64,000 nucleotides of DNA from Nocardia sp. NBC_00403. GTDB taxonomy: Bacteria > Actinomycetota > Actinomycetes > Mycobacteriales > Mycobacteriaceae. The stretch covers positions 1,364,001 through 1,428,000 of the forward strand of contig NZ_CP107939.1 in NCBI RefSeq assembly GCF_036046055.1. The letters run 5' to 3'. Shown here in pieces: positions 1 to 11,354 of this stretch. The notes under the pieces are model-generated. The model ran no database searches and was not told the DNA's origin. It saw nothing but the letters and a program-made list of their open reading frames with translations. Every line of letters begins with the position of its first letter. Position 1 is the first letter of the stretch. The position numbers were made by a program, and so were the translations under genes.

Positions 1-99
1 ATTCGGCGAGCCGACCATCGATGCTCGGCGCCGAACACCCCCATGCCGAGCGTCAATTCCAGGCGCGCCCGGTACGCAGACAGGTAGCTTGAGGAATTG

Positions 100-3000
100 A
101 TGGCTGACAACGAGGGCACGCCCACCCAGACGACCGATATTGCGCGCGCCGAGGCGGACGCAATCGATACTCCTGACGCAGGAGAGGCTACGCAGTCCGC
201 TGCGGAGTCCGCCGCCGCGACGGAGCTGTCCGTTGCGGAGCTGCGGGAGTGGCTGCGGCGCTGGGTTTCCGACGCGACCGGTCAACCCGTGGAGAACATC
301 ACGGTGGACCGGCCGATGGAGGAATTCGGGCTGGCCTCGCGCGATGCCATCGCGCTCGGTGGTGACATCGAAGAGCTCACCGGTGTCGTGCTGACGGCGA
401 CGGTGGTCTACCAGCATCCGACGATCGCGTCGCTGGCGGAGGTCGTCATCAATGGTGATCCGGAGTTGCCGCAGGAATCCGACGACGACTCGTTCTACAC
501 GGCCGGGTACCAGCCGGGCGAGGCGCACGACATCGCGATCGTCGGTCTTTCGACCCGGCTGCCCGGCGCGGGCGACACCCCTGAGTCGACCTGGGAATTC
601 CTGATCAACCGCGGCGACGCGATTCGGGACCTCCCGGAGGGCCGGTGGGAAGAGTTCACCAGTGAGCCCGCGGTTGCCGCGGCGGTTGCCGAGGGCAACA
701 CCCTGGGCGGCTACCTCGACCAGGAGGTCCTCAAGGGCTTCGACGCGGAGTTCTTCGCGATGTCGCCGATCGAGGTCGAGCGGGTCGATCCGCAGCAGCG
801 CCTGATGATGGAGCTGACCTGGGAAGCGTTGGAGCACGCCAGGATTCCGGCGAGTGAGCTCAAGGGTGAGCCGGTCGGCGTCTTCATCGGCTCGTCCAGC
901 AACGAATTCCAGTTGATCGCCGCGCTCGGGCTGGGCAATCCCGATCCGAACGTGCCCGCCTCGGCCGAGGCGTACGCCATCATGGGCAGCGTTTCCAGCA
1001 TCATCCCCAACCGGGTGTCCTACTTCTTCGACTTCCGCGGCCCGTCGGTCGCCATCGACACCGCCTGCTCGTCGACGATGGTCGCCGTGCACCAGGCGGT
1101 GCGCGCGCTGCGTGACGGCGACGCGAATCTGGCGCTGGCAGGCGGTGTGAACATGCTGCTTTCGCCGATGGCAACGCTCGGCTTCGACCGCAACGGCGGC
1201 GTCGCCAAGAACGGCCACATCAAGGCCTTCTCCGCCGATGCCGACGGCATGGTCCGCTCCGAGGGCGGCGGTCTGGTCGTGCTGAAGCGGCTTGCCGACG
1301 CCGAGCGTGACGGCGACCATATCTACGCGGTGATCAAGGGTTCCGCGGTCAACAATGACGGCCGGTCCAACGGCCTGCTCGCGCCGAACCCGGACGCGCA
1401 GGCCGACGTATTGCGCCGTGCCTACCGCGACGCGGGTATTGCGCCGTCGACTGTCGACTACATCGAGGCGCACGGCACCGGCACCCTGATCGGTGACCCG
1501 ATCGAGGCCGACGCACTCGGACGGGTGGTCGGCCGCGGTCGCGAGGACGACAAGCCCGCGCTGCTCGGTTCGGCCAAGTCCAACTTCGGGCACCTCGAGT
1601 CCGGCGCGGGTGCGGCCAGCCTGGCCAAGGTGATCATGGCGTTCCAGCACAATGTGCTGCCGCCGAGCATCAACTTCGTCGGCCCCAACCCGTACATCCC
1701 GTTCGACCAGGCGCACCTGAAGGTCGTCGCCGAGCCGACGGAATTCCCGCGCTACAGCGGTACCGCGACCGTCGGCATCTCCGGATTCGGCTTCGGCGGC
1801 ACCAACGCGCACATCGTGCTGCAGGAATATGTGCCCGCGCAGGCCACGGCCGAGGCGCAGCCCGTGTCCGAGGATGTCGCAGCAGACGCGGAGACCACCG
1901 AGGTTGCGGTCGAGTCCGTCGCGGAGACCACCGAGGTTGCGGTCGAGTCCGTCGCGGAGACCACCCCGACCGCGGCGTCCGAGGCGGAATGGTCGGCCGA
2001 GCGCGAAGAGCCGATGCCGGTGATCCTGGCTGTGTCGGCGTACTTGCCCTCGCGTCGTCGTCGTGCCGCGGCGGACCTGGCCGACTGGCTGGAGTCCGAC
2101 GCCGGGCGCGATGTCCCGCTCGCGGATGTGGCGCGGTCGCTGGCCAAGCGTAGCCACCACCGTTCGCGCGGTGTGGTGCTTGCCAAGACTCATGAGGAGG
2201 CGGTCGCCGGCCTGCGCGCTATCGCGGCGGGTAAGCCCGGCGCAGGTGTTTTCACCGCGGACGCCCCCGCCGCCAACGGCCCGATCTGGGTGCTCGCCGG
2301 TTTCGGCGCGCAGCACCGCAAGATGGGCAAGCAGCTGTACCTGGAGAACTCGATCTTCCGCAAGACCGTCGACGAGGTCGACGAGCTGGTGATGGACGAG
2401 GCCGGGTACTCGGTGCGCGAGATGATCCTGGACGACAACCAGGACTACAACGTGGGCACCTCGCAGGTCGGCATCTTCACCATCCAGATCGGCCTGGCCG
2501 CGCTGCTGCGCGCGCACGGTGCCGAACCCGATGCGGTGGTCGGTCATTCGATGGGCGAGGTCGCAGGCGCCTATATCGCCGGTGGTCTCCCGCTCGAGGA
2601 CGCGGTGCGCGTGATTTGCGCCCGCTCGCGCCTGATGGGTGAGGGCGAGGCCATGATCAGCGACGCCGACGTGCGCAATATGGCGCTGGTCGAGCTCAGC
2701 GCCGACGACGTCGAGAAGATGCTCGTCGACTACCCGGACGTGGAATGCGCGGTGTACGCCGCGCCGACGAACACGGTGATCGGCGGCCCGCAGGACCAGG
2801 TCGCGGCCATCGTGGCGCAGGTCGAGGCGGCAGGAAAATTCTCTCGGGTGCTGCAGACCCGCGGCGCGGGGCACACCTCGCAGATGGATCCGCTGCTCGG
2901 TGAGCTCGCGGCCGAGCTGGCGGGTATCGAGCCGACCAGGTTGAAGGCGGGCCTCTACTCGACTGTCAACAAGGAGCAGTTCTACCGCGCGGGCAGCGAT

Positions 3001-5502
3001 CCGGTGCACGACGAGGACTACTGGGTCAAGAACATGCGCCACGCGGTGTACTTCACCAATGCGGTGAAGCTCGCGGTGGACACCGGGCACACCACGTTCC
3101 TGGAGCTGGCCCCGAATTCCGTTGCGCTGATGCAGGTCCTCGGCACTACCTTCGCGGCGGGCCTGCACGACGCGCAGCTCATCCCGACGCTCAAGCGCAA
3201 GGAAGACGAGTCGGCGGGCGTGATCGCCGCGCTGGCCCAGCTGTACGTGCACGGGCACCGCGTCGAGCTGTCCTCGCTGCTGCCGGTGGGCGACTACGCC
3301 GATATTCCGCGGACCGCGTTCCTGCGCAAGCAATACTGGCCGAAGGCCCGGATGTCCTCCGGCGGAGGCAACGACCGGGTGCCGGGCGCCCACGTCGCGC
3401 TGCCCGATGGCAGGCACGTGTGGGAGGTGCAGGCATCGACCGTCACCGACCTGGCCGCGCTGGTGAATGCCGCTGCGGCACAGGTGCTCAGCGATGTGTC
3501 GCTGGGTGCATCGATCCCGCACGCGGCGCTGCCGGACACGGGAACACTGACCACCACGCTGACGCCGCATCTCGGTGGCGCGTCGGTACAGGTGCACGCC
3601 CGCGCGGGCGCGACCTTCCAACTGCTGTTCGAGGCGGTCGTCACCTCCGGTGCGCCGCTGCCCGAAATCGTTGTGGCCGCACCTGTTCCGGGTGCCGCGC
3701 TCGCGACGACCGGTGACGCGGACATCGAGATCGTCGAAACCTTCGGTGACCGTTGGGATCCGGAAGGCACGCAGCCGCTGGAGGAGCGGCTGGCGCTGAT
3801 CGTCGCCGAGTCGATGGGCTATGCGGTCGAGGATCTGCCGATGGAGATCCCGCTGATGGAGCTCGGCCTCGACTCGCTGATGGCGATGCGCATCAAGAAC
3901 CGGGTCGAGTACGAATTCAATATTCCGCAGCTGCAGATCCAGGCCGTGCGCGACGCGAACCTGAACGAGGTCGGCAAGGTGCTGCGCTACGCCATCGACC
4001 ACCGTGAAGAAATGCAGGCGATGGCCGACAAGCAGGCCGCCGGCGAGGAAATCGTGGTCGACGGTGGGTTCATGGCCGCGGCCCGCGCCGCACTGGAGGC
4101 GGGCGAGGATCCGGCGGCAGCGGTGGCGAATGTGGCCGCCGCCGAAGGGGTTTCGCTGAACGCCGAGAGCACGTCGGTGGAGTCGGAAGCCGAAGCGATC
4201 GTCGCGGAGGCCGAGACGGCCGCAGGCGTTACCGGGGCCGCCGCAGGCACGGCGACTCCCGCCGCGGGCTCGGCCGCGCAGCATGCTGCCGCCGAGGCGA
4301 AGGACGTCGCGATCGAGCGGTCGCTCGACACCGTGGACACCACTGTGGAAGCCGCCGCCGAAGCGGTCGTCGCGCAGGCTCCCGCGGCGGTCGAGTCCGT
4401 GTTCGGTGCACCGCAGCAGGCCGACGAGGACGACGTGCCACCGCGTGACGCCGCCGAGCGGTTGACCTTCGCCACCTGGGCCATCGTCACCGGAAAGTCG
4501 GCGGGCGGCATCTTCAACACCCTGCCGATCCTGGAGGAGGAACTCGCCGAGAAGCTGGCGGCCCGACTCACGGAGCGAGTCAAGGCCGAGGTCACCGTCG
4601 ACGACGTGCTCGACTGCGAGACCATCGAACAGCTGGCCGATATCGTGCGCGAGCTGCAGGACAGCGGCGCCGATGTGGACGGCTTCATCCGGCCGCTGCG
4701 CCCCCGCGCCGAGGGTTCGAATGCCGTGCCGGTCTTCGTGTTCCACCCGTCGGGTGGCAATACGCTGGTCTACGAGCCGCTGCTCAAGCGGCTGCCGTCC
4801 GACACTCCGATGTACGGCTTCGAACGCGTCGAGGGCGACATCGTGGAGCGCGCGCGTCAGTATCTGCCCGAACTGCGCAAGATCCAGGGCAACGGTCCGT
4901 ATGTGCTGTACGGCTGGTCGCTCGGTGCGGTGTTCGCGCTGCAGGTCGCGCAGCTGCTGCGGGCCGAGGCCGCCGATGTGCGCATCGTCGGGCTGATCGA
5001 CCTGGCCATCCCGACCGAGGGCGAGGACAACAGCCCCGAAGAGCGGGTGCGTCGCGTCGAGCGTTACCAGGCCTTCGCGAAGAAGACCTATGGCGTCGAG
5101 GGCGAGCTGGATCGCGAGCAGTTGGAGACGTTGGCCGCGGCCTCCGATGAAGAACAGTTCAAGATGATCAGCGATCTCATCAAGATCAGCGGCACCAAGA
5201 TCCCCGGCGGTGTGCTCGAGCATCAGCGCACCTCGTGGATCGAGGGTCGCCACTTGGCCAAGACCACTCCGACGCATTATGACGGCGATGTGGTGCTGTA
5301 CCTGGCGGATCGCTATCACGACGGCATGATCGAGCTGGAGCCGCGCTACGCCGATCGGCGGCCCAACGGTGGCTGGGACGAGTACATTCCCAATCTCGAG
5401 GTCATCCACATCGCGGGCGATCACTTGCAGATCGTCGACGAACCGCGGATCGGGAAGATCGGAGCCGACCTCACCGCGAAGCTTGCAGTGATTGCCCCCT
5501 GA
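100..5502 (+). CDS. pks13: Polyketide synthase Pks13, mycolic acid condensase
   Basis: Condenses the two activated fatty acyl chains that form the beta-keto precursor of mycolic acids, then releases it through its thioesterase. Domains in order: N-terminal ACP (phosphopantetheine Ser80 in GLASRDAI), ketosynthase (Cys323 in DTACSSTM), acyltransferase (Ser817 in GHSMGE), second ACP (Ser1259 in GLDSLMAM), Ala/Glu-rich linker, thioesterase (Ser1607 in GWSLGA, His1775). The ACP-KS-AT-ACP-TE order and about 1800 residues are diagnostic of Pks13. ATG at 100 is preferred over TTG at 97 because GAGGA sits at 91-95. accD4 follows 30 bp downstream, the usual order; fadD32 would be expected just upstream, outside the window. 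The KS-AT linker contains an 11-residue tandem repeat. Confidence 0.97.
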   Translation: MADNEGTPTQTTDIARAEADAIDTPDAGEATQSAAESAAATELSVAELREWLRRWVSDATGQPVENITVDRPMEEFGLASRDAIALGGDIEELTGVVLTATVVYQHPTIASLAEVVINGDPELPQESDDDSFYTAGYQPGEAHDIAIVGLSTRLPGAGDTPESTWEFLINRGDAIRDLPEGRWEEFTSEPAVAAAVAEGNTLGGYLDQEVLKGFDAEFFAMSPIEVERVDPQQRLMMELTWEALEHARIPASELKGEPVGVFIGSSSNEFQLIAALGLGNPDPNVPASAEAYAIMGSVSSIIPNRVSYFFDFRGPSVAIDTACSSTMVAVHQAVRALRDGDANLALAGGVNMLLSPMATLGFDRNGGVAKNGHIKAFSADADGMVRSEGGGLVVLKRLADAERDGDHIYAVIKGSAVNNDGRSNGLLAPNPDAQADVLRRAYRDAGIAPSTVDYIEAHGTGTLIGDPIEADALGRVVGRGREDDKPALLGSAKSNFGHLESGAGAASLAKVIMAFQHNVLPPSINFVGPNPYIPFDQAHLKVVAEPTEFPRYSGTATVGISGFGFGGTNAHIVLQEYVPAQATAEAQPVSEDVAADAETTEVAVESVAETTEVAVESVAETTPTAASEAEWSAEREEPMPVILAVSAYLPSRRRRAAADLADWLESDAGRDVPLADVARSLAKRSHHRSRGVVLAKTHEEAVAGLRAIAAGKPGAGVFTADAPAANGPIWVLAGFGAQHRKMGKQLYLENSIFRKTVDEVDELVMDEAGYSVREMILDDNQDYNVGTSQVGIFTIQIGLAALLRAHGAEPDAVVGHSMGEVAGAYIAGGLPLEDAVRVICARSRLMGEGEAMISDADVRNMALVELSADDVEKMLVDYPDVECAVYAAPTNTVIGGPQDQVAAIVAQVEAAGKFSRVLQTRGAGHTSQMDPLLGELAAELAGIEPTRLKAGLYSTVNKEQFYRAGSDPVHDEDYWVKNMRHAVYFTNAVKLAVDTGHTTFLELAPNSVALMQVLGTTFAAGLHDAQLIPTLKRKEDESAGVIAALAQLYVHGHRVELSSLLPVGDYADIPRTAFLRKQYWPKARMSSGGGNDRVPGAHVALPDGRHVWEVQASTVTDLAALVNAAAAQVLSDVSLGASIPHAALPDTGTLTTTLTPHLGGASVQVHARAGATFQLLFEAVVTSGAPLPEIVVAAPVPGAALATTGDADIEIVETFGDRWDPEGTQPLEERLALIVAESMGYAVEDLPMEIPLMELGLDSLMAMRIKNRVEYEFNIPQLQIQAVRDANLNEVGKVLRYAIDHREEMQAMADKQAAGEEIVVDGGFMAAARAALEAGEDPAAAVANVAAAEGVSLNAESTSVESEAEAIVAEAETAAGVTGAAAGTATPAAGSAAQHAAAEAKDVAIERSLDTVDTTVEAAAEAVVAQAPAAVESVFGAPQQADEDDVPPRDAAERLTFATWAIVTGKSAGGIFNTLPILEEELAEKLAARLTERVKAEVTVDDVLDCETIEQLADIVRELQDSGADVDGFIRPLRPRAEGSNAVPVFVFHPSGGNTLVYEPLLKRLPSDTPMYGFERVEGDIVERARQYLPELRKIQGNGPYVLYGWSLGAVFALQVAQLLRAEAADVRIVGLIDLAIPTEGEDNSPEERVRRVERYQAFAKKTYGVEGELDREQLETLAAASDEEQFKMISDLIKISGTKIPGGVLEHQRTSWIEGRHLAKTTPTHYDGDVVLYLADRYHDGMIELEPRYADRRPNGGWDEYIPNLEVIHIAGDHLQIVDEPRIGKIGADLTAKLAVIAP
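1888..1965 (+). repeat. 33-bp in-frame tandem repeat in pks13
   Basis: Two identical 33-bp units (1888-1920 and 1921-1953) are followed by a 12-bp partial third. They encode two copies of an 11-residue Glu/Thr/Val unit (ETTEVAVESVA) in the linker between ketosynthase and acyltransferase. Because the unit is a multiple of three, copy-number change would keep the frame. Confidence 0.85.
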
Positions 5503-5532
5503 GGGGCCGCACCACCTGATGAGAGGGGCCAA

Positions 5533-7077
5533 GTGAGCACTACTGCCGAGAAACTCGCCGACCTGCGCAAAAGACTCGAGTTAGCGCAGGAACCGGCGGG
5601 GGCAGCGGGGGTGGCGAAGCGGGCGAAGAAGGGAATCCCGAGCGCCCGCGACCGGATCTACATGCTGCTCGATCCGGGCACCTTTGTGGAAATCGGTGCG
5701 CTGGTGCGCAAGCCGGGCGACCCGACGGCGTTGTACGGCGACGGTGTGGTCACCGGGCACGGGCTGGTGGAGGGTCGGCCGGTCGCGGTGTTCTCGCATG
5801 ATCAGACCGTGTACGGCGGATCGGTCGGCGAGATGTTCGGCCGCAAGGTTGCCTACATCATGGAATACGCGGCGAAGGTCGGCTGCCCGGTGGTCGGCAT
5901 CAACGATTCGGGCGGCGCGCGTGTCCAGGAGGCTGTGACGTCGCTGGCCTGGTACGCCGAGCTGGGCCGACGCCAGGAACCGCTGTCCGGCATGGTGCCG
6001 CAGGTGTCGATGATCCTCGGCAAGTGTGCCGGTGGCGCGGTGTATGCCCCGATCAACACCGATGTGGTGGTGGCGACCGAAGAGGCGTACATGTTCGTCA
6101 CCGGCCCCGGCGTGATCCGGGAGGTGACCGGTGAGGACGTCAGCCTCGAGGAACTCGGCGGCGCCCACAGTCAAGCGCAGTACGGCAATATCCATCACGT
6201 CGCCACGGACGAGGCCGCCGCTTTCGAATGGGTGCGCGCCTACCTGAGCTTCCTGCCGACGAGCTGCCAGGAGCTGCCGCCGGTGGTGAATCCGGGTCTG
6301 GAGCCCGAGACCACCGAGAGCGATCTGGAACTGAATTCGCTTGTCCCCGACGCGGACAACTCGGGCTACGACATGCACGACATCCTGTTGCGCATTTTCG
6401 ACGACGGTGATTTCCACGAGATCGGCGCGGGGTCCGGGCGCAATATCATCACCGGATTCGCGCGGGTGGACGGACGCAGCGTCGGCGTGGTCGCCAATCA
6501 GCCGATGGTGTCCGCCGGTGCGCTGGACGCACGGGCCTCCGACAAGGCTGCGCATTTCGTGCGGATGTGCGACGCGTTCGAGATTCCGCTGGTGTTCGTG
6601 GTGGACACCCCCGGCTTCCTGCCCGGCGTCGAGCAGGAGAAGATCGGCGTCATCAAGCGCGGTGGCCGGTTCCTGTTCTCCTATGTGGAGGCCACCGTCC
6701 CGAAGGTCACCGTGGTGATCCGCAAGTCCTACGGCGGCGGGTACGCGGTGATGGGCTCCAAACAGCTTGGCGCAGACGTGAATCTGGCGTGGCCGACCGC
6801 GCGCATCGCGGTGATGGGCGCGGAGAGTGCGGTCAGCCTGATCGGGCGCAAGCAGATCGAGGCGGCTCCGGAGGAGCAGCGCGCGGCCGTGCGTCAGCAG
6901 ATGATCGACTTCTACAACGCGACCATCGCGACACCGTGGGTGGCCGCCGAGCGCGGCTACATCGACGCGGTCATCGAGCCATCGGCCACCCGGCTGGAGC
7001 TACGTCGCGCGCTACATCTGTTGCGCGACAAGAAGCTTGCCCGCAATCCGCGTAAACATCACCTGCTGCCGCTCTGA
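5533..7077 (+). CDS. accD4: AccD4, carboxyltransferase subunit of long-chain acyl-CoA carboxylase
   Basis: Beta (carboxyltransferase) subunit that carboxylates long-chain acyl-CoA to supply the alpha-branch substrate for Pks13. The 514-residue protein has the two-half crotonase-like fold of the propionyl-CoA carboxylase beta family, with glycine-rich oxyanion-hole stretches ([13 protein letters not shown] and VDTPGFLPG followed by [13 protein letters not shown]). GTG start at 5533 is preceded by GAGAGGGG at 5521-5528. It is 30 bp after pks13 and probably co-transcribed. Position next to pks13 separates it from the other AccD paralogues of these bacteria. Confidence 0.93.
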   Translation: MSTTAEKLADLRKRLELAQEPAGAAGVAKRAKKGIPSARDRIYMLLDPGTFVEIGALVRKPGDPTALYGDGVVTGHGLVEGRPVAVFSHDQTVYGGSVGEMFGRKVAYIMEYAAKVGCPVVGINDSGGARVQEAVTSLAWYAELGRRQEPLSGMVPQVSMILGKCAGGAVYAPINTDVVVATEEAYMFVTGPGVIREVTGEDVSLEELGGAHSQAQYGNIHHVATDEAAAFEWVRAYLSFLPTSCQELPPVVNPGLEPETTESDLELNSLVPDADNSGYDMHDILLRIFDDGDFHEIGAGSGRNIITGFARVDGRSVGVVANQPMVSAGALDARASDKAAHFVRMCDAFEIPLVFVVDTPGFLPGVEQEKIGVIKRGGRFLFSYVEATVPKVTVVIRKSYGGGYAVMGSKQLGADVNLAWPTARIAVMGAESAVSLIGRKQIEAAPEEQRAAVRQQMIDFYNATIATPWVAAERGYIDAVIEPSATRLELRRALHLLRDKKLARNPRKHHLLPL

Positions 7078-7090
7078 TCCGCCGTACCCG

Positions 7091-7123
7091 ATCGGGCCGC
7101 ACTCCGGTGGAGTGCGGCCCGAT
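7091..7123. terminator. Bidirectional terminator between accD4 and ppiB
   Basis: Perfect 15-bp inverted repeat (7091-7105 and 7109-7123) with a 3-nt loop between two convergent genes. It has no long T-run, which is common in high-GC actinobacteria. Confidence 0.75.
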
Positions 7124-7143
7124 TCGCGTTGTGTGACAACAGG

Positions 7144-7641
7144 TCAGGCGACGGACGCCGATTCGATGACGACCTCGTCGCGCGGCACATCCTGGTGTCC
7201 GCCTTTCGAACCGGTGCTGACAGCGGCGATCTTGTCGACCACCTCGGTACCCTCGACAACCTTGCCGAACACCGTGTAGCCCCAGCCCTGCGGGCTCGGC
7301 GCGGTGTGGTTGAGGAAGCCGTTGTCCGACACGTTCACGAAGAACTGCGCGGTGGCCGAGTGCGGGTCGTTGGTGCGCGCCATCGCGACGGTGTACTTGT
7401 CGTTCTTCAGGCCGTTGTCGGCTTCGTTCTTGACCGGAGCGTTGGTGGGCTTCTGCTTCATGTCGAGGGTGAAGCCGCCGCCCTGGATCATGAAGCCGGG
7501 GATAACGCGGTGGAAGATGGTGCCGCTGTAATGGCCGGCGTTCACGTACTCCACGAAGTTCGCCACGGTGGCGGGGGCCTTCGCATCGTCCAGCTCCAGC
7601 ACGATCTTTCCGAAATTCGTCTCGAGATTCACCTTGGTCAT
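7144..7641 (-). CDS. ppiB: Peptidyl-prolyl cis-trans isomerase, cyclophilin type
   Basis: Catalyses proline isomerisation during protein folding. The 165-residue protein is a single cyclophilin domain with the catalytic signature [13 protein letters not shown] near residue 43 and further conserved blocks ([15 protein letters not shown]). No signal peptide is seen from ATG 7641, so it is predicted cytosolic. The frame stays open far upstream, but homology begins at this ATG, which follows a GGGGG Shine-Dalgarno-like run. It converges on accD4 and diverges from the emb gene at 7898. Confidence 0.93.
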   Translation of the reverse strand: MTKVNLETNFGKIVLELDDAKAPATVANFVEYVNAGHYSGTIFHRVIPGFMIQGGGFTLDMKQKPTNAPVKNEADNGLKNDKYTVAMARTNDPHSATAQFFVNVSDNGFLNHTAPSPQGWGYTVFGKVVEGTEVVDKIAAVSTGSKGGHQDVPRDEVVIESASVA

Positions 7642-7897
7642 GACCCCCAGCTTTCCACTGACCCCACATCCGGTCAGCCATTCGGGGTCTACTTTCTGTT
7701 CGCTCGACTGCTGCCAAGCCCCCTTTCCCATCGATTGGGGCCTGTGTCGGCTGCCATCGCGAGCGGGGACATCCGGTCGACAACCCTGACTTTTCCCAGG
7801 ATGACCGGGTGATAGCCGACAGTCGGCTCGGACGCCGACGCCACGCAGGGCGCAACTGCGTCTGGCCTGAAGACGCGGAGAGGCAGGGGAGCTAGCA

Positions 7898-10800
7898 TTG
7901 CCAATCGTGCCCGACGCCGCTACTGCTGTCTTGACGAAACCGCCTGCCGCGCCTGCGGCCGCGCCGAACGATTTCCGCACCGCGCGAATAATCGCGCTGG
8001 TGGCGGGTGTGCTGGGGGCACTGTTCGCGCTGGCTAGTCCATTCCTGCCGGTCGCGCAGACGACTGCCGTACTGAACTGGCCGCAAGACGGCAAGCTCGG
8101 CAACGTGCAGGCGCCGCTGATGTCGCAGGTCCCTATCGAAATGAAAGCCACCATTCCGTGTGCCGCGGTCGCGGAATTGCCCGAGCAGGGCGGCATGCTG
8201 CTTGCGACGGCGCCGCCGCAGGGGGATCGGGCGGCGCTCGAGGCCATGTTCGTCCGGGTGTCCGACACTGCGGTGGACGTGATCGACCGCAACGCGGTGG
8301 TGGCCTCGGCGCAGCGGTCGCAGATGGGTGAGTGCTCGTCGATCACCATCAGCTCCGACAGCAACAGCACCAAGGCGGCGTTCGACGGCCTGACCACGAT
8401 GGTGGAGAAGCCGGTCGAGGGCGGCGCGCCCGGTGCCAAGCAAATGGTTGCAGTGCCGGTCGCGGGGCAGCTCGCCGGTGATCTGCGGCCGCAGGTGGTC
8501 GGCGTCTTCTCCGATCTGCAGGGCGCGGTGCCCGCCGGGTTGTCGATGCAGATGACCGTCGACACCCGCTTCACCTCCACCCCGACCGCGATCAAGCTGG
8601 TCGCGATGATCGCGGCGGTGCTGTGCACCCTGATCGCCCTCGGTGCGCTGGCCCGGCTCGACGGCAGCGACGGGCGCGGCCACCGCCGATTCCTGCCCGC
8701 GAACTGGCTGAAGCCGACCTGGACCGACGGCGGCGTCATCGGGATCCTGCTGGTGTGGCACTTCGTCGGCGCCAACACCTCCGACGACGGCTACATCCTG
8801 AGCATGGTGCGGGTCGCACCGCACGCGGGCTACATGGCCAACTACTTCCGCTGGTACGGCGTGCCGGAGGCGCCGTTCGGCTGGTACTACTACGTGATCC
8901 AGATCTTCTCGGAGATCTCGACCGCGAGCGCGTGGGTGCGGCTGCCTGCGCTGGCCTGCGCCATCCTGTGTTGGATGGTGATCAGCCGCGAGGTGGTGCC
9001 TCGCCTCGGTCGCGGTGTGCGCAACAGCAAGGTTGCGCTGTGGACCGGTGGGCTGGTCTTCCTGACCTTCTGGATGCCGTTCGACAACGGGCTGCGCTCG
9101 GAGCCGATCGTCGCGCTCGGCGCACTGCTGACCTGGGTGTCGATCGAGCGGGCCATTGCCACCGGTCGCCTGCTTCCGGCCGCGGCAGCGATTCTGGTCG
9201 CCGCGTTCACGCTGGCGGCCGCACCGACCGGGTTGATGTGTGTGGCGGCCCTGCTCGCCGGTATTCGCCCGCTGGTGCGGATCGTGGTGCGACGGCATCG
9301 GCAGTTCGGCACGTTGCCATTGCTCGCGCCGATAGCGGCGGCCGGTTTGCTGGTGTTGATCGTGGTCTACAGCGACCAGACCTTCGCCGGTATTCAGGAA
9401 GCCAACCGGGTGCGTCAGGCCACCGGGCCGAACCTCGCCTGGTACGAGGACTACCTGCGCTACTACTACCTGTTCGTCGAGACCGTCGACGGTTCGCTGC
9501 CGCGCCGTTTCGCCTTCCTTGCGATGCTGCTGTGCTTGTTCACCACCATGTTGGTGTTGCTGCGGCGCAGGCAGGTTCCCGGCATCGCGAGCGGCCCGAC
9601 CTGGCGGCTGATGGGCGTTGTCCTCGGCACCATCTTCTTCATGATGTTCAACCCGACGAAGTGGACCCACCACTTCGGCGCGTATGCGGGCATCGCGGGA
9701 TCGCTCGCCGCGGTCACCGCGGTGGCGGTTTCGGCGAGCGCATTGCGTGCGCGGAAGAATCGAGCGATATTCCTCGCCGGGTTGCTCTTCCTGCTGGCGA
9801 TCTCGTTCTCCGGCATCAACGGGTACTGGTATGTCTCGAGCTTCGGTGTGCCATGGTTCGACAAGCGGATCTCGCTGCACGGTTACCAGTCGAACACCCT
9901 GATGCTCGTGCTCTTCGGCGCGGCGCTCGCGCTGGTCGCCTGGTATGCGCTGCGCGAGGATTACACCAAGCCACAGCCTTCGGCGAAGTCGTTGCGCGGC
10001 AAGCGAATCCGCAAGTTTGCCGCCATCCCGCTGACCGTTGTCGCCGCGCTGATGGTCGCCATCGAGGTGCTCTCGCTGGTGAAGGGCGCGTACTCGCAGT
10101 ACCCGGCCTACTCGCTGGCCCGCTCGAACTTCGATGCGCTGGGCGGCAACACCTGCGGTCTCGCCAATGACATTCTGGTGGAACCGGATCCCAACGGCGG
10201 CAGGTTGCAGCCGATCGTCGACCCGGCCACTGCGCTGAAGGATCCCAACGACCCGCTTGCCGGGGCCGACCCGGTCGGCTTCGACCCCAACGGTGTTCCG
10301 AAGGACCTGTCCGCCGACAGCGTCGAGGTGAAGCCGGGCACCGGCAACACCTCCACCCAGTCCGTCGGCGCCGCGTTCGAGAAGGGCCAGAGCGCGGGCA
10401 CCGGCGGCGGCGTCGGCGCGCGTGGCGTCAACGGCAGCACCGTGGCGCTGCCGTTCGGGCTCGACCCGGCGACCACCCCGATCCTCGGCAGTTACCAGGA
10501 GGGGGTGCAGCAGCCCGCGCACGTGGTGTCCAGCTGGTACGAGCTGCCCGCCCGCTCACCGGAGAAGCCGCTTGTGGTGATTTCGGCGGCCGGCCGCATC
10601 CTGTCGATCGACGACACCGGCGACGTCAAATACGGCCAGTCGCTGACCGTCGACTACGGCAAGCGGCTGCCCGACGGCAGCGTCGAATCGCTCGGCACCT
10701 ACCTGCCGCGCGACATCGGTCCGTTCCCGTCGTGGCGCAACCTGCGGGTTCCGCTCGATCAGATCGCGCCGGAGGCCGATGCGGTGCGGATCGTCGCCAA

Positions 10801-11245
10801 CGACCCGATCCTGATCGGAGACCAGTGGCTGGCCTTCACCCCGCCGCGGATGCCCAAGTTGCAGTCGCTCAACAGCTTTATCGGTACCGAGCAGCCGGTC
10901 CTGCTGGACTGGGCAGTCGGTCTGCAGTTCCCGTGCCAGCGTCCGTTCGACCATAAGAACGGTGTTGCCGAGGTACCCGGCTACCGCATCCTGCCGGATC
11001 GTCCGCTGGCCGTCAGCTCCACCAACACCTGGCAGGCCGAAGAGTTCGGCGGTCCGCTCGGCTTCGCCCAGATGCTGGCGAAGTCGACAACGGTCCCGAC
11101 CTACATGAAGGACGACTGGGCGCGTGACTGGGGCTCCCTGGAGCGCTACGACCAGTACGACCGCAATGCCACCCCGGCGAAGCTGGAGACCGGCACGACC
11201 ACCCGTGGCGGTCTGTGGTCGCCAGGACAGCTCCGGGTGTTCTGA
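7898..11245 (+). CDS. emb: Emb-family arabinosyltransferase (first copy)
   Basis: GT-C arabinofuranosyltransferase using decaprenyl-phosphoarabinose to extend arabinan outside the membrane; the family is the ethambutol target. 1115 residues: N-terminal TM helix and extracytoplasmic domain, acidic pair D296/D297 in NTSDDGYIL, many TM helices, conserved [14 protein letters not shown] loop, and a C-terminal carbohydrate-binding domain ending [13 protein letters not shown], as in EmbC. The Met of the ethambutol-resistance region (SMVRV, equivalent to EmbB Met306) is kept. TTG 7898 is favoured because AGGGGAG at 7885-7891 is well spaced; GTG 7907 is the alternative. Convergent with the hxlR unit. 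Assignment to EmbA, B or C is not certain. Confidence 0.93.
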   Translation: MPIVPDAATAVLTKPPAAPAAAPNDFRTARIIALVAGVLGALFALASPFLPVAQTTAVLNWPQDGKLGNVQAPLMSQVPIEMKATIPCAAVAELPEQGGMLLATAPPQGDRAALEAMFVRVSDTAVDVIDRNAVVASAQRSQMGECSSITISSDSNSTKAAFDGLTTMVEKPVEGGAPGAKQMVAVPVAGQLAGDLRPQVVGVFSDLQGAVPAGLSMQMTVDTRFTSTPTAIKLVAMIAAVLCTLIALGALARLDGSDGRGHRRFLPANWLKPTWTDGGVIGILLVWHFVGANTSDDGYILSMVRVAPHAGYMANYFRWYGVPEAPFGWYYYVIQIFSEISTASAWVRLPALACAILCWMVISREVVPRLGRGVRNSKVALWTGGLVFLTFWMPFDNGLRSEPIVALGALLTWVSIERAIATGRLLPAAAAILVAAFTLAAAPTGLMCVAALLAGIRPLVRIVVRRHRQFGTLPLLAPIAAAGLLVLIVVYSDQTFAGIQEANRVRQATGPNLAWYEDYLRYYYLFVETVDGSLPRRFAFLAMLLCLFTTMLVLLRRRQVPGIASGPTWRLMGVVLGTIFFMMFNPTKWTHHFGAYAGIAGSLAAVTAVAVSASALRARKNRAIFLAGLLFLLAISFSGINGYWYVSSFGVPWFDKRISLHGYQSNTLMLVLFGAALALVAWYALREDYTKPQPSAKSLRGKRIRKFAAIPLTVVAALMVAIEVLSLVKGAYSQYPAYSLARSNFDALGGNTCGLANDILVEPDPNGGRLQPIVDPATALKDPNDPLAGADPVGFDPNGVPKDLSADSVEVKPGTGNTSTQSVGAAFEKGQSAGTGGGVGARGVNGSTVALPFGLDPATTPILGSYQEGVQQPAHVVSSWYELPARSPEKPLVVISAAGRILSIDDTGDVKYGQSLTVDYGKRLPDGSVESLGTYLPRDIGPFPSWRNLRVPLDQIAPEADAVRIVANDPILIGDQWLAFTPPRMPKLQSLNSFIGTEQPVLLDWAVGLQFPCQRPFDHKNGVAEVPGYRILPDRPLAVSSTNTWQAEEFGGPLGFAQMLAKSTTVPTYMKDDWARDWGSLERYDQYDRNATPAKLETGTTTRGGLWSPGQLRVF

Positions 11246-11250
11246 CCCGC

Positions 11251-11277
11251 GGGGGCGCCCCTGCCCGGGGCGCCCCC
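11251..11277 (+). terminator. GC-rich hairpin after emb
   Basis: Perfect 11-bp arms (11251-11261 and 11267-11277) with a 5-nt loop, 6 bp after the emb stop codon. Confidence 0.7.
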
Positions 11278-11287
11278 GACATGGCAA

Positions 11288-11328
11288 AAGGCCGTCGCGC
11301 CGGTGATTTCAACCGGCGCGACGGCCTT
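11288..11328. terminator. Second, bidirectional terminator hairpin
   Basis: Perfect 17-bp stem (11288-11304 and 11312-11328) with a 7-nt loop. A-rich on the left and T-rich on the right of the stem, so it can serve the convergent transcripts of emb and of the small gene at 11355. Confidence 0.8.
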
Positions 11329-11354
11329 CCTGCTCTCAGCGCTCGGACGGGTGG

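Noticed and set aside
1..99. 3' end of fadD32
   Set aside because: Expected by synteny, but no reading frame in these bases gives a recognisable FadD32 C-terminus, so it is not annotated.
3987..4760. Ser/Ala-rich frame antisense to pks13
   Set aside because: Mirrors the Ala/Glu-rich linker of Pks13; no domain.
7642..8778. Possible N-terminal extension of the cyclophilin
   Set aside because: The upstream part of the frame is antisense to emb and has no similarity to any membrane-anchored cyclophilin; family homology starts at ATG 7641.
7892..10522. 876-codon open frame antisense to emb
   Set aside because: Arg/His/Gln-rich translation without any domain; the opposite strand encodes a clear Emb protein. 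Long antisense frames are expected at this GC content.
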